This document shows, in pieces, positions 7,628 through 15,419 of a DNA stretch of 64,000 nucleotides. Made by a program: the position numbers and the translations under genes. Location of the stretch: positions 1 through 64,000 of the forward strand of contig DASXKV010000025.1 of assembly GCA_036496605.1 (NCBI GenBank), written 5' to 3'. This DNA is from Gemmatimonadaceae bacterium (lineage in GTDB: Bacteria; Gemmatimonadota; Gemmatimonadetes; Gemmatimonadales; Gemmatimonadaceae). Position 1 is the stretch's first letter, and every line of letters starts with the position of its first letter. A model generated the notes under the pieces. The model was not told where the DNA came from. It ran no database searches and saw only the letters and a list, made by a program, of their open reading frames with translations.

Positions 7628-9511
7628 TCATGACGTGAGCGACTTGAGTGCGGCAATCGACGGGCAAAAGAAGTATTCGCCGCCCGTCGGTATCACCCAG
7701 TCGATTCCCTTTCCGGAATCATCCTTCGTGTCGAGTTGCGTGCAAATGTCTTTCCCACCCGTGTTACGCAACCGAACGAAGAACCGTCGCACGCGCTTGT
7801 CCTTGTTGGTTTGACCGATAACCGGATCGTGTCCGGTTGGAAGCTTTTTTTGTCCAGGACATGCGTGTCCTTCGGCCGCTTTCTCGCTGAAGTCCGGCTT
7901 GTTCACCCAGATCTTCACGACGAACTCGAACTGACCCACAATTGACGTTTGGTACGAGAGGAAGTGGAGACCGCGTCCACGTGCCCGCGGGTCGCGTTTC
8001 CTTGGATCGTCATCCACCGGCGTCTCCGGCGTCGAAGCAGAGACGTCTCCGAACGGAATCCCTCGTCGCAGAATTCGGTGAGTCTGCGTGTCCACTTCGC
8101 TCGCATCGGTCTGATCGGAGACCGTCAGATCGTTCCTCGGATAGGCCTTTCGAATATGCATATCGAAGGGTCCATGAATGCCAGTTGCATGCTCCGGATC
8201 AACCGTCTTGTCCGAATCGTCCGTGAACGCGTCCGGAAAGGTCTCCTCGCAGTCGAAGCGACCGCGCGCCAACGGAGTCGGGTGGTCGGGCGGCTCGTCG
8301 GGATTGAATTCAAAGTTATTGTTTGCGCAATCGTCATCGCCCATCGGCTGGTTGTCGGCCTCCGGCGTCCGAGTGACGGGCGCGCCGCTGAGCCATCTCC
8401 CGACCAGCTTCGCGCTGAGATGGTTCGGGTGAACGTGGTCAGGCGCATTGCTGAAGGGCGGAGCGCTGAGAAGCTTCGCCTTGTCCTTTAGAAACTTGTG
8501 AAAGGCGAAGACATCTTGACGAAGCCGGCGAATTACGAGAAAGGATCCATCTCTCGTGAGCTCTTCGATGTCCTTGCCTGTTCCGCCGTTGCGGACTTTG
8601 CCCTTGCTATCGTCGAGTGTTTCTGCCCCCGGATCTTGCGCCGGATAGCCGAACACGAATTCGCCAGGCCAGAGAAGGTCTTGACCGGGCTTTCCCTGCG
8701 TCCGTCGGCCCTGGCCATCAACCTTCTCCGGATTCTGTCGCGGTGTGAGCACATCGTGTGGATCGTCGGAGATTCGGCCCCGTACTCCCGGCTGTGAGAC
8801 ACCATCGAGCGTCTTGAACTGTTCGTGCCCTGAAAGTGGAGCCGGAAGGTTCTTGCCGAGCTCCTCGAAGACCAGAGTCGCGCCTTTGATATGTTGCTTC
8901 ACGAACTCGACGCGTGCGCTCATCCTCGGCTCGTCATCGCTCGCAACAATGAAGACGAGATGTACGGGCTTTGGCTTTCCCGCTGCCTCCAGTCCGCCGA
9001 TGACCCAGTTTCTCGCGTTCCCTTCGGCAGCCGCGTCGGCTGGATCGTCGAGCTCTTCCACGGCTCTCAGCGCCAGCCCCTCCTTGAACGCTTCGTCATC
9101 GAACTTCTGAACCAAGGCAGCCGGCACGAGTTTCCGCAAACCTTCAGCGGAGAGTGCGAGGTTTACCCAAGTGGCAACGAGTCCCGTCGGGTCACCGCCA
9201 TTGCTGTGAAATAGCTTGAAGACGCGGTTGAAGCGAAGGACCTCGCGAGTCGTCGAGATGAAACCCCGCGCGAGTAGCGGTTGCAGTGACCGCCTGAAGG
9301 CATTGACCTCGTCGAGGTTGTAAAAGAGGAGCGTTTGAAAATCCTTATTGAAGCCAGCCAGAATGTTGCCTTGGATGTTGTCCACGTTGAGAACTTCTTC
9401 GACGTGACGAGGCTCGGGATCGTTCGCCACGTCGGGAAACGCCGGATCATCCGGGTCGGGGATATCGAAGGGCGGTACGGCGGGAGCTTCGCGTTGAGCT
9501 GGTCCGGGCAT
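7628..9511 (-). CDS. Dyp-type peroxidase
   Basis: A 627-aa haem peroxidase of the dye-decolourising family. Family marks: the GxxDG-type motif (TLDGVSQPGVRG, catalytic Asp236), WPGEFVFGYP, DGSFLVIRRLRQDVFAFHKF, and the proximal haem-ligand region DMHIRKAYPRND with its His near residue 455. LHFLSYQTSI and a C-terminal FFCPS follow. It is longer than the usual 300-500 aa because of a Pro-rich N-terminus (about 40 residues) and charged insertions. No signal peptide or twin-arginine motif is seen, so it is probably cytoplasmic. No encapsulin gene is next to it. ATG start with GAGGA upstream. Confidence 0.92.
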   Translation of the reverse strand: MPGPAQREAPAVPPFDIPDPDDPAFPDVANDPEPRHVEEVLNVDNIQGNILAGFNKDFQTLLFYNLDEVNAFRRSLQPLLARGFISTTREVLRFNRVFKLFHSNGGDPTGLVATWVNLALSAEGLRKLVPAALVQKFDDEAFKEGLALRAVEELDDPADAAAEGNARNWVIGGLEAAGKPKPVHLVFIVASDDEPRMSARVEFVKQHIKGATLVFEELGKNLPAPLSGHEQFKTLDGVSQPGVRGRISDDPHDVLTPRQNPEKVDGQGRRTQGKPGQDLLWPGEFVFGYPAQDPGAETLDDSKGKVRNGGTGKDIEELTRDGSFLVIRRLRQDVFAFHKFLKDKAKLLSAPPFSNAPDHVHPNHLSAKLVGRWLSGAPVTRTPEADNQPMGDDDCANNNFEFNPDEPPDHPTPLARGRFDCEETFPDAFTDDSDKTVDPEHATGIHGPFDMHIRKAYPRNDLTVSDQTDASEVDTQTHRILRRGIPFGDVSASTPETPVDDDPRKRDPRARGRGLHFLSYQTSIVGQFEFVVKIWVNKPDFSEKAAEGHACPGQKKLPTGHDPVIGQTNKDKRVRRFFVRLRNTGGKDICTQLDTKDDSGKGIDWVIPTGGEYFFCPSIAALKSLTS

Positions 9512-9832
9512 GGTTCTGTCCTCGTTAGGTGCCCGTGAGCCGAGCGGTTCGTCGTCGCCCGCTCGAGAAGTGAGTCAAGACTGCCGAGTCGTGTGACCAC
9601 CGCGCTGTGTCGAATCGCACGAACGTGCGTTAGTCGGCGCAGAGCGGCCTGAGGCATCGATCCTTGGCCACGCGATCATTTGCGAGGCGCGGTCTCTAGA
9701 CACGGATGAAGAATGGGAGCATTTCGTGCTCGGTACGTTCGCGCCATGGAGGGTGATCTGATAACAGCCACCTGGTGAGAAGTTATTAATGATCCGGTCA
9801 ACGGGCAGCAGTCCGCCACCACCGCGGCGTCG
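9512..9832. other. Gene-free stretch between divergent genes
   Basis: About 320 bases between the divergently transcribed peroxidase and phosphoglucomutase genes. It must hold promoters for both, but I cannot place a convincing -35/-10 pair. One heptamer CGTTAGG is at 9523. Confidence 0.5.
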
Positions 9833-11494
9833 ATGCTCGAAGAACGGGTGAGCCCGCTCGCCGGCGCGGCTGCGCCCCTCGAGCTCCTCGTGAACGTGCC
9901 GCTGCTCGTGACCGCGTATTACGTCGAGGTCCCCGATCCATCGGTGGCGGGCGAGCGCGTGGCGTTCGGCACGTCGGGGCATCGCGGCTCGTCGACGGCG
10001 CGTACCTTCAACGAGCGGCACATTCTTGTCATCACGCAGGCGATCTGTTCATACCGGCGTGCACGGCACATCGACGGCCCGTTGTTCCTCGGCATCGATA
10101 CGCATGCGCTCTCGGTTCCCGCGTTCACCACCGCACTGGAGGTACTCGCCGCCAATGGCGTAGATGTGATGATCGCGCCGGATGGCCAATACACGCCCAC
10201 GCCAGCCGTGTCGCACGCCATTCTCACCTACAACCTCGGCCGAACGTCAGGTCTGGCCGACGGCATCGTGGTGACGCCATCGCACAACCCGCCTGACGAC
10301 GGCGGCTTCAAGTACAACCCGCCGCACGGCGGACCGGCGGAGCCCGAGGTGACCGCGTGGATCGAAAAGCGCGCGAATGAATTGCTGCGCGCCAGGCGGC
10401 CCACGATCCGGCGCATGCCGTACTCGCGCGCACTCGGCGTGTCGACGACGCACCGGCACGACTACGTCGCGAGCTACGTGAATGATTTGAGCGCTGTGCT
10501 CGATCTGGACGCGATGCGAGACGCGAGAATTCACGTCGGCGTCGATCCGATGGGGGGCGCGGGCGTTCAGTTTTGGCACGCGATCGCCGATCGTTACCGG
10601 CTGAACGTCAGCGTGGTGAGCGACGTCGTCGACCCCACGTTCCGGTTCATGACGGTCGACTGGGACGGGAAGATACGCATGGATCCGTCGTCACCGTACG
10701 CAATGCGCAGGCTGCTCGCGCTCAAGGATCGTTTCGACGTAGCGTGCGCGTGCGATCCGGATCACGACCGTCACGGAATCGTGGTGCCGAGCGCGGGACT
10801 GCTGCCGCCGAATCATTATTTAGCCGCGGCAGTTGAGTATCTTTTCACTCACCGTCCGGCGTGGAAGAGCGACGTGCGCGTGGGAAAGACCGTCGTCACG
10901 AGTGCGATTCTGGATCGTGTCGCCTCGCGGCTCGGACGTCCGTTGTACGACGTGCCCGTCGGCTTCAAGTGGTTCGTAAACGGTCTGCTCGACGGCAGCG
11001 TCGGCTTTGCTGGCGAGGAGAGCGCGGGCGCCTCGTTCCTGCGACGCGATGGCACCGTGTGGACGACCGACAAGGACGGCATTGTCGCGGCGCTCCTCTC
11101 GGCGGAGATGACCGTGCGCACCGGTCGGGATCCGGGTGTGCTGTACCGCGACCTCACCGCCGAATTGGGCGATCCGGCGTACCGCCGCCTCGATATGCCG
11201 GCGACCGCCGGCGAGAAGAACCGACTGGCGCGCCTCGATCCATCGCAGCTCGGCATCACGCAGCTCGCTGGCGAACCGGTGCAGGCCATGCTCACGCGGG
11301 CCGCGGGGAACGGCGCGCCGATTGGTGGGCTCAAGGTGGTCGCGGCGCATGGCTGGTTCGCCGTTCGGCCGTCGGGCACTGAGAACATTCTAAAGATGTA
11401 CGCCGAAAGCTTCCGCGGCGACGAGCACCTCGGCCAGATCATCGAAGAGGCCGAGTCAACGCTGTCCGTGGCGCTCGGGAACACAGGGTCATGA
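9833..11494 (+). CDS. pgm: Phosphoglucomutase (alpha-D-glucose phosphate-specific)
   Basis: A 553-aa enzyme interconverting glucose-1-phosphate and glucose-6-phosphate. All catalytic elements are present: FGTSGHRGS (45-53), phosphoserine loop TPSHNPPDDGG (Ser150), metal site DPDHDRHG (Asp308/310/312), sugar-recognition GEESAG (394-399) and phosphate-binding RPSGTEN (512-518). Overall it aligns with the E. coli Pgm type, which is about 546 aa. The ATG at 9833 fits that length; a GTG at 9848 is also possible because neither has a clear ribosome-binding site. It supplies glucose-1-P for glycogen or envelope glycans, which may connect it with the glucan synthase at the right end. Confidence 0.95.
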   Translation: MLEERVSPLAGAAAPLELLVNVPLLVTAYYVEVPDPSVAGERVAFGTSGHRGSSTARTFNERHILVITQAICSYRRARHIDGPLFLGIDTHALSVPAFTTALEVLAANGVDVMIAPDGQYTPTPAVSHAILTYNLGRTSGLADGIVVTPSHNPPDDGGFKYNPPHGGPAEPEVTAWIEKRANELLRARRPTIRRMPYSRALGVSTTHRHDYVASYVNDLSAVLDLDAMRDARIHVGVDPMGGAGVQFWHAIADRYRLNVSVVSDVVDPTFRFMTVDWDGKIRMDPSSPYAMRRLLALKDRFDVACACDPDHDRHGIVVPSAGLLPPNHYLAAAVEYLFTHRPAWKSDVRVGKTVVTSAILDRVASRLGRPLYDVPVGFKWFVNGLLDGSVGFAGEESAGASFLRRDGTVWTTDKDGIVAALLSAEMTVRTGRDPGVLYRDLTAELGDPAYRRLDMPATAGEKNRLARLDPSQLGITQLAGEPVQAMLTRAAGNGAPIGGLKVVAAHGWFAVRPSGTENILKMYAESFRGDEHLGQIIEEAESTLSVALGNTGS

Positions 11495-11584
11495 ACGCAT
11501 GTAGCGCTCGACAGCCCCTGCTTCCACCCGCCGCACTTGTACCTTATCCTCCCGATGATCCGGCCATTCAAGGAGGAGTGCTAC

Positions 11585-12084
11585 ATGACGGACTTCGACG
11601 AGCGCTTCCGTGCCGACCTTGCACTCGTCGGGCAAGGGCGGAGCGACGCGGACCTCGCAACCCTCCTACACACGCCGCTCTCGAAGTTGCGCCTGTTCAC
11701 GGCGGATCCGCAATCTGCACCGCGGGGTTCTTCGATACGCTGGCCGAGATCTGTCTCCTTCGCCACAACGCGATCGCATTCGCGGACGGCCCGAACTCGT
11801 ACCTGGCTACGAGCGAGTCGACCCATTATCTCGAATCGAGCACGTTGTACGCTGACGAAGCGGCTCGACGGATCGCCGCCGCGTGGGCAGTTATGAGAGA
11901 GTCCGTACCCAAAAGGATGCCTGAGCGAGAGCTGCGGCGGCGCATCAACGCGTGGCTCGCGGGCAATCCCTGCGAATGGAGAAACCCGGCACGAAGTCTC
12001 GAGGAACTCGCTGGTCTTTGCGGAAAGCCGGTCGATCAGGACCTCGAGGATCTCGGCTTCAGCTTCGAGCGTCGCGCGAGCTGA
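11585..12084 (+). pseudogene. Hypothetical protein gene, frameshifted
   Basis: The ATG at 11585 has a strong GGAGGAG box and begins a protein-like sequence (MTDFDERFRADLALVGQGRS ... LSKLRLFTA). Near 11700 the coding signal moves to another frame, which continues GSAICTAGFFDTLAEICLLR to the stop at 12084. Together they would give a protein of about 165 aa that I do not recognise. A one-base indel near 11690-11720 explains the break. No slippery heptamer is seen, so programmed frameshifting is unlikely. Either a decayed gene or a consensus error. Confidence 0.65.
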
Positions 12085-12143
12085 TTTGTGTCCGCCGATG
12101 CTAGGCGATTGATGAAGGTTTGCTAACCAGTCCTCTCGTTCGA

Positions 12144-12191
12144 CCTCGGCGCCGGCACAACCAGCGCGGCGTCGTCGAGGCCGGCCTTTTT
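12144..12191 (+). terminator. Candidate intrinsic terminator
   Basis: A nested hairpin with outer stem CCTCG/CGAGG and inner stem CGCCG/CGGCG is followed by CCGGCC and five T. It lies 60 bp after the stop of the frameshifted gene and 20 bp before the small zinc-ribbon gene. The stem is interrupted, so efficiency is uncertain. Confidence 0.4.
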
Positions 12192-12210
12192 CGGTTGAGG
12201 GATTGCAGAG

Positions 12211-12387
12211 ATGTGGTTCCGTAAGGAGAAGAGCGTCAAAGCGCCGCCGCGTAAATGCAGTCGATGCGGTGAACGAGTCGGCGTCGTTCACTTGAGCCGG
12301 GTTGCGACAAAGGATGTGCCCGGGGACGCGCTCTCGCTTTGTGAAGAGTGCGCGCGCCTGCTTCGCAACGATCCTGAAGACTCATAA
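12211..12387 (+). CDS. Small zinc-ribbon-like protein
   Basis: A 58-aa protein starting MWFRKEKSVK. It has two CxxC knuckles: KCSRCGE (Cys16, Cys19) and LCEECAR (Cys44, Cys47), spaced as in small treble-clef or zinc-ribbon domains. The sequence between them is beta-type (VGVVHLSRVAT), and the C-terminus is acidic (NDPEDS). GAGGG lies about 10 nt before the ATG. It follows the candidate terminator and precedes the S41 protease by 55 bp in the same direction. Zinc binding is inferred from the four Cys; a role in nucleic-acid or protein binding is possible but unproven. Confidence 0.65.
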   Translation: MWFRKEKSVKAPPRKCSRCGERVGVVHLSRVATKDVPGDALSLCEECARLLRNDPEDS

Positions 12388-12442
12388 ACGGACGGAGGGT
12401 TGCGACTGTTGATCTCACTCGAGCAAGAACGTTGACAGGAGC

Positions 12443-14323
12443 ATGAAGACTCCGATGCCGTACAGACGTTATATGAGAGCTCTCCGGGTCGCGACCGCTG
12501 TCGCGGTTGGAACGTTGTCGCCTTGTCTCAGTGACGCACAGACGTTGCACGAAACGCGACCGCTAGCCGCACAAGGACTCGATAATGTCATCGCCTTCAC
12601 GCGCCTAACGGGATACGTTCGCTTTTTCTATCCAGGCGACTCGGTTCTAACGACGAACTGGGACGACTTCGTCATCCGTGGGATGCGTGCGGTCGAATCC
12701 GCTCCCTCGGCGGACAGCTTGGCGGCGACGCTTCGCGTCTTGTATGGCGGTGTGGCGCACGAGCTACAGATCGTCCACGGCGCTCGTACGCCTGCAGCGA
12801 AGGCTCCGTCGTCGCCTAACGGCGATGAGATTGTCTTTTGGCGACACTGCGGCTACGGCGTACTGGGGTCAGCGCGTATGACGATTTACCGAAGCGAACG
12901 TGTGTCGTTGCGAATACGAGACGCCGTGCCAAAGAGTGTCGAGACCGCCGGGTGCGGTAGCCCACGCCCTTTCCCGATACCGGACCCCGCGACACCGTTC
13001 GTCGCGCCACTCGGGAACGATCTGACCGTGATCATGCCGCTCGCGCTCTATCGTCGTGTGGGTCTTCTGAGCTTTGGCAATCTCGACACCTACGCTCCGC
13101 AGCCACCTCAAGAGACCTTCGGCATCAGCGAGCGCGCCACGCGTCTCGCCGATGTCGCTCTCCTCTGGATGGTGCCGCAGCATTTCTACCCATATTTCGA
13201 TATCGCGAAAACGGATTGGCCGGCGGCGCTCCGCGATGCCTTGCAAGAGGCAGCCGTTGCCGCCACCGATACCGCGTTCGACGCAACCCTCGAACGACTC
13301 ATTGCGAAGTTGCACGACGGTCACGGAAACGTGTTCAACTCCGCGCGACCGCTCGCCGGCCCTGACGTACGCCTCGGCTGGATCGAGAATCGGGTCATCG
13401 TCACGGCGGTCGGCAACAGTGCGGCGGTGCACGGTATTCACGTTGGTGATGAGGTCACTCGCGTAGACGGCGTATCGATCACCGACGCACTGCGTGCTCG
13501 GGAGACGCGCGTGTCCGGCGCGACGCCGCAGTGGATTCGAGACGTATCGCTCCGCAGACTGCTCGCTGGCCCTCGAGGCACAACGACGAGAGTCGAGTTT
13601 CGCGATGCGTTCGCGACGACTGCCGGCAGCCGCACGGCCACTTTGCCGCGAGAGGCAGGACCGCTTCCGTCCGAACAGCGGCCTCCGAAAGTCGCCGAAC
13701 TTCGGCCCGGGCTCATGTACGTCGATCTCGATCGCGTGACGGATGCGGACATCGACGCGGCGATGCCGCGGCTCGAGAAGGCCGCCGGGATCATCATCGA
13801 CATGCGCGGCTACCCGCAACACGTGAACACCGCGGCGCTGTTGGCCCAGTTAGCGGATTCGACGATTAGCTCGGCCCAGTTCGAGCTGCCACTCATCGTG
13901 CGGCCGGATCATGAGCAAATGCTCTTTTCCGACGTGGGGTGGCGCCTTCGCCCGCAGTCCCCGCGGCTTCATGCCAAGATCGCCTTCCTGGCGGGACCGG
14001 GGTCGATCAGCTACGCGGAATCAACGCTGGGCGTGGTCGAAGAGAACCACCTCGGCGAGATCGTCGGCGAAACGACCGCGGGCACGAACGGCAATATCGA
14101 TCCGTTCACGCTACCGGGCGGATATCGCGTCGTGTTCACCGGAATGCGCGTCGTGAAGCGTGACGGCACGCCACATCATGGGGTAGGAATCAAGCCGACC
14201 ATTCCGGTGTCTCGAACGATCGCCGGCGTGCGCGCGGGCCACGACGAGGTACTGGAACGTGCCATCCAATATCTCTCCACGCCTGCGCGCATAACGCGAG
14301 GGTCATCACGTGCGACTCACTGA
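12443..14323 (+). CDS. S41 family (C-terminal processing) peptidase
   Basis: A 626-aa exported protein. Residues 1-33 form the signal peptide. A central domain (LERLIAKLHDGHGNVF) is typical of the S41 tri-helical region. A PDZ-like segment follows (GIHVGDEVTRVDGVSITDAL). The protease core contains GIIIDMRGYP and the catalytic serine segment GPGSISYAESTLG near residue 520, then EIVGETTAGTNGN and GVGIKPTIPV. It probably degrades or trims peptides in the periplasm. AGGAG precedes the ATG. The same layout with a divergent N-terminal domain is common in diderm soil bacteria. Confidence 0.88.
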   Translation: MKTPMPYRRYMRALRVATAVAVGTLSPCLSDAQTLHETRPLAAQGLDNVIAFTRLTGYVRFFYPGDSVLTTNWDDFVIRGMRAVESAPSADSLAATLRVLYGGVAHELQIVHGARTPAAKAPSSPNGDEIVFWRHCGYGVLGSARMTIYRSERVSLRIRDAVPKSVETAGCGSPRPFPIPDPATPFVAPLGNDLTVIMPLALYRRVGLLSFGNLDTYAPQPPQETFGISERATRLADVALLWMVPQHFYPYFDIAKTDWPAALRDALQEAAVAATDTAFDATLERLIAKLHDGHGNVFNSARPLAGPDVRLGWIENRVIVTAVGNSAAVHGIHVGDEVTRVDGVSITDALRARETRVSGATPQWIRDVSLRRLLAGPRGTTTRVEFRDAFATTAGSRTATLPREAGPLPSEQRPPKVAELRPGLMYVDLDRVTDADIDAAMPRLEKAAGIIIDMRGYPQHVNTAALLAQLADSTISSAQFELPLIVRPDHEQMLFSDVGWRLRPQSPRLHAKIAFLAGPGSISYAESTLGVVEENHLGEIVGETTAGTNGNIDPFTLPGGYRVVFTGMRVVKRDGTPHHGVGIKPTIPVSRTIAGVRAGHDEVLERAIQYLSTPARITRGSSRATH

Positions 14324-14585
14324 GCCAGCCCTCGCTGGGCTGTGACAAGGGCATACCGGTCGAAGAGCTCCGCACTGAACGGCCGGGTTATGTCGTCCAG
14401 GAGTTGGACTCTTGTGTATCGCTCCGCGATTAGAGTAGTTGGTGGTCACTCTCTCACTCTCTCTGACGTGCGACGATGATCTATCCCGGCGGTATCCGAA
14501 GCGAGGAGACCGATTGCGAACAACGTGGCTTTCCATTTGCCGAGACTGTCGCGCGAGATCTGCGAACCGCGGTGCATGGCGATTC

Positions 14586-15401
14586 TTACGGAGCTCCTCT
14601 CGACTCAGACGTTGCCGTGCTCGCGCGTACACACATCTTCATGAACGCGAGGGAACGATCGAAGCTCGCGGTGTCGGCCGGCTGACGCACGCTCGTCGCC
14701 GGCTCCGGCCGCGTCTCCCACGCCTGATCAATGAGATCGTGCCAACTCGCGTCGAACGTCGCCTTGGCCCATTCGGCTCCGCCGCGCTTCGAGCCTGGGC
14801 GGCCCGCGGTCAGATCATGCAGCATGCGCGCGTAGCTCAGCACGATGTAGCCCTGGTAGAAGCGGTTGCGGTACGGTCCTGGCTCGTTCAGGATTTCCCG
14901 CGCCCACTCATCCATGGTGCGGGCAATTTCCTCTCGTAGCGCGGGGATCGAGATCGGATCGACGAGCTCCGATGCGGGCGGCCCATCGAGTGTGATGCCT
15001 CGCTCGCGCAGCACAGAGCGGACGACGAGCGTGTTGCAGTGGCTCGACCTAACGAGGATGCTGCTGCCGTGGTCGAGGTACCACAGCGGCGCACCGGATC
15101 GCTCGCCACGGCGTAGGATCTCCAGCGGGAAGTACGATCCTTCGAGATGCTTCGCCCATCCGGCCGGCAAGTCGTAGATGTCGCGGTGCACCTTACCGAG
15201 CCTCGCGATCTGTTCGGTCGACAGCTCCTCGAGCACCGCGACGACGAAGTCCGCGTCACTGTGCTGGTCGAAATCACCGACGGCAAACGAGCCTTGCAGG
15301 TACGCGCCGATGAACGAGTCTCTCAGCGCGCGGCGGATGCCGTCGACGAGTTGCTCGAGAACGCCGTTGAGCTCGGGGTAAGGGGTTGGTGACACCGCCA
15401 C
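14586..15401 (-). CDS. Nucleotidyltransferase, DUF4111-like (aminoglycoside adenylyltransferase type)
   Basis: A 271-aa protein with the polymerase-beta-like nucleotidyltransferase signature YLQGSFAVGDFDQHSDADF: Gly-Ser followed after about ten residues by DxD metal ligands, near residues 36-53. The C-terminal helical region (SYARMLHDLTAGRPGSKRGG) resembles the DUF4111 tail of AadA/ANT(9)-type enzymes. Those enzymes adenylate aminoglycosides, but many homologues have unknown substrates, so resistance is not claimed. The GTG start at 15401 has a weak ribosome-binding site. It lies 18 bp downstream of the ADOP permease stop on the same strand. Confidence 0.8.
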   Translation of the reverse strand: MAVSPTPYPELNGVLEQLVDGIRRALRDSFIGAYLQGSFAVGDFDQHSDADFVVAVLEELSTEQIARLGKVHRDIYDLPAGWAKHLEGSYFPLEILRRGERSGAPLWYLDHGSSILVRSSHCNTLVVRSVLRERGITLDGPPASELVDPISIPALREEIARTMDEWAREILNEPGPYRNRFYQGYIVLSYARMLHDLTAGRPGSKRGGAEWAKATFDASWHDLIDQAWETRPEPATSVRQPADTASFDRSLAFMKMCVRASTATSESRGAP

Positions 15402-15419
15402 GTCGCAATCACTCGCGCG

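Noticed and set aside
11585-12084. Programmed ribosomal frameshift
   Set aside because: No slippery heptamer or downstream pseudoknot is visible at the frame change; a simple indel is the easier explanation.
14586-15401. Aminoglycoside resistance gene aadA
   Set aside because: The nucleotidyltransferase motif and DUF4111-like tail are present, but similarity seen by eye is not close enough to claim aminoglycoside substrates.
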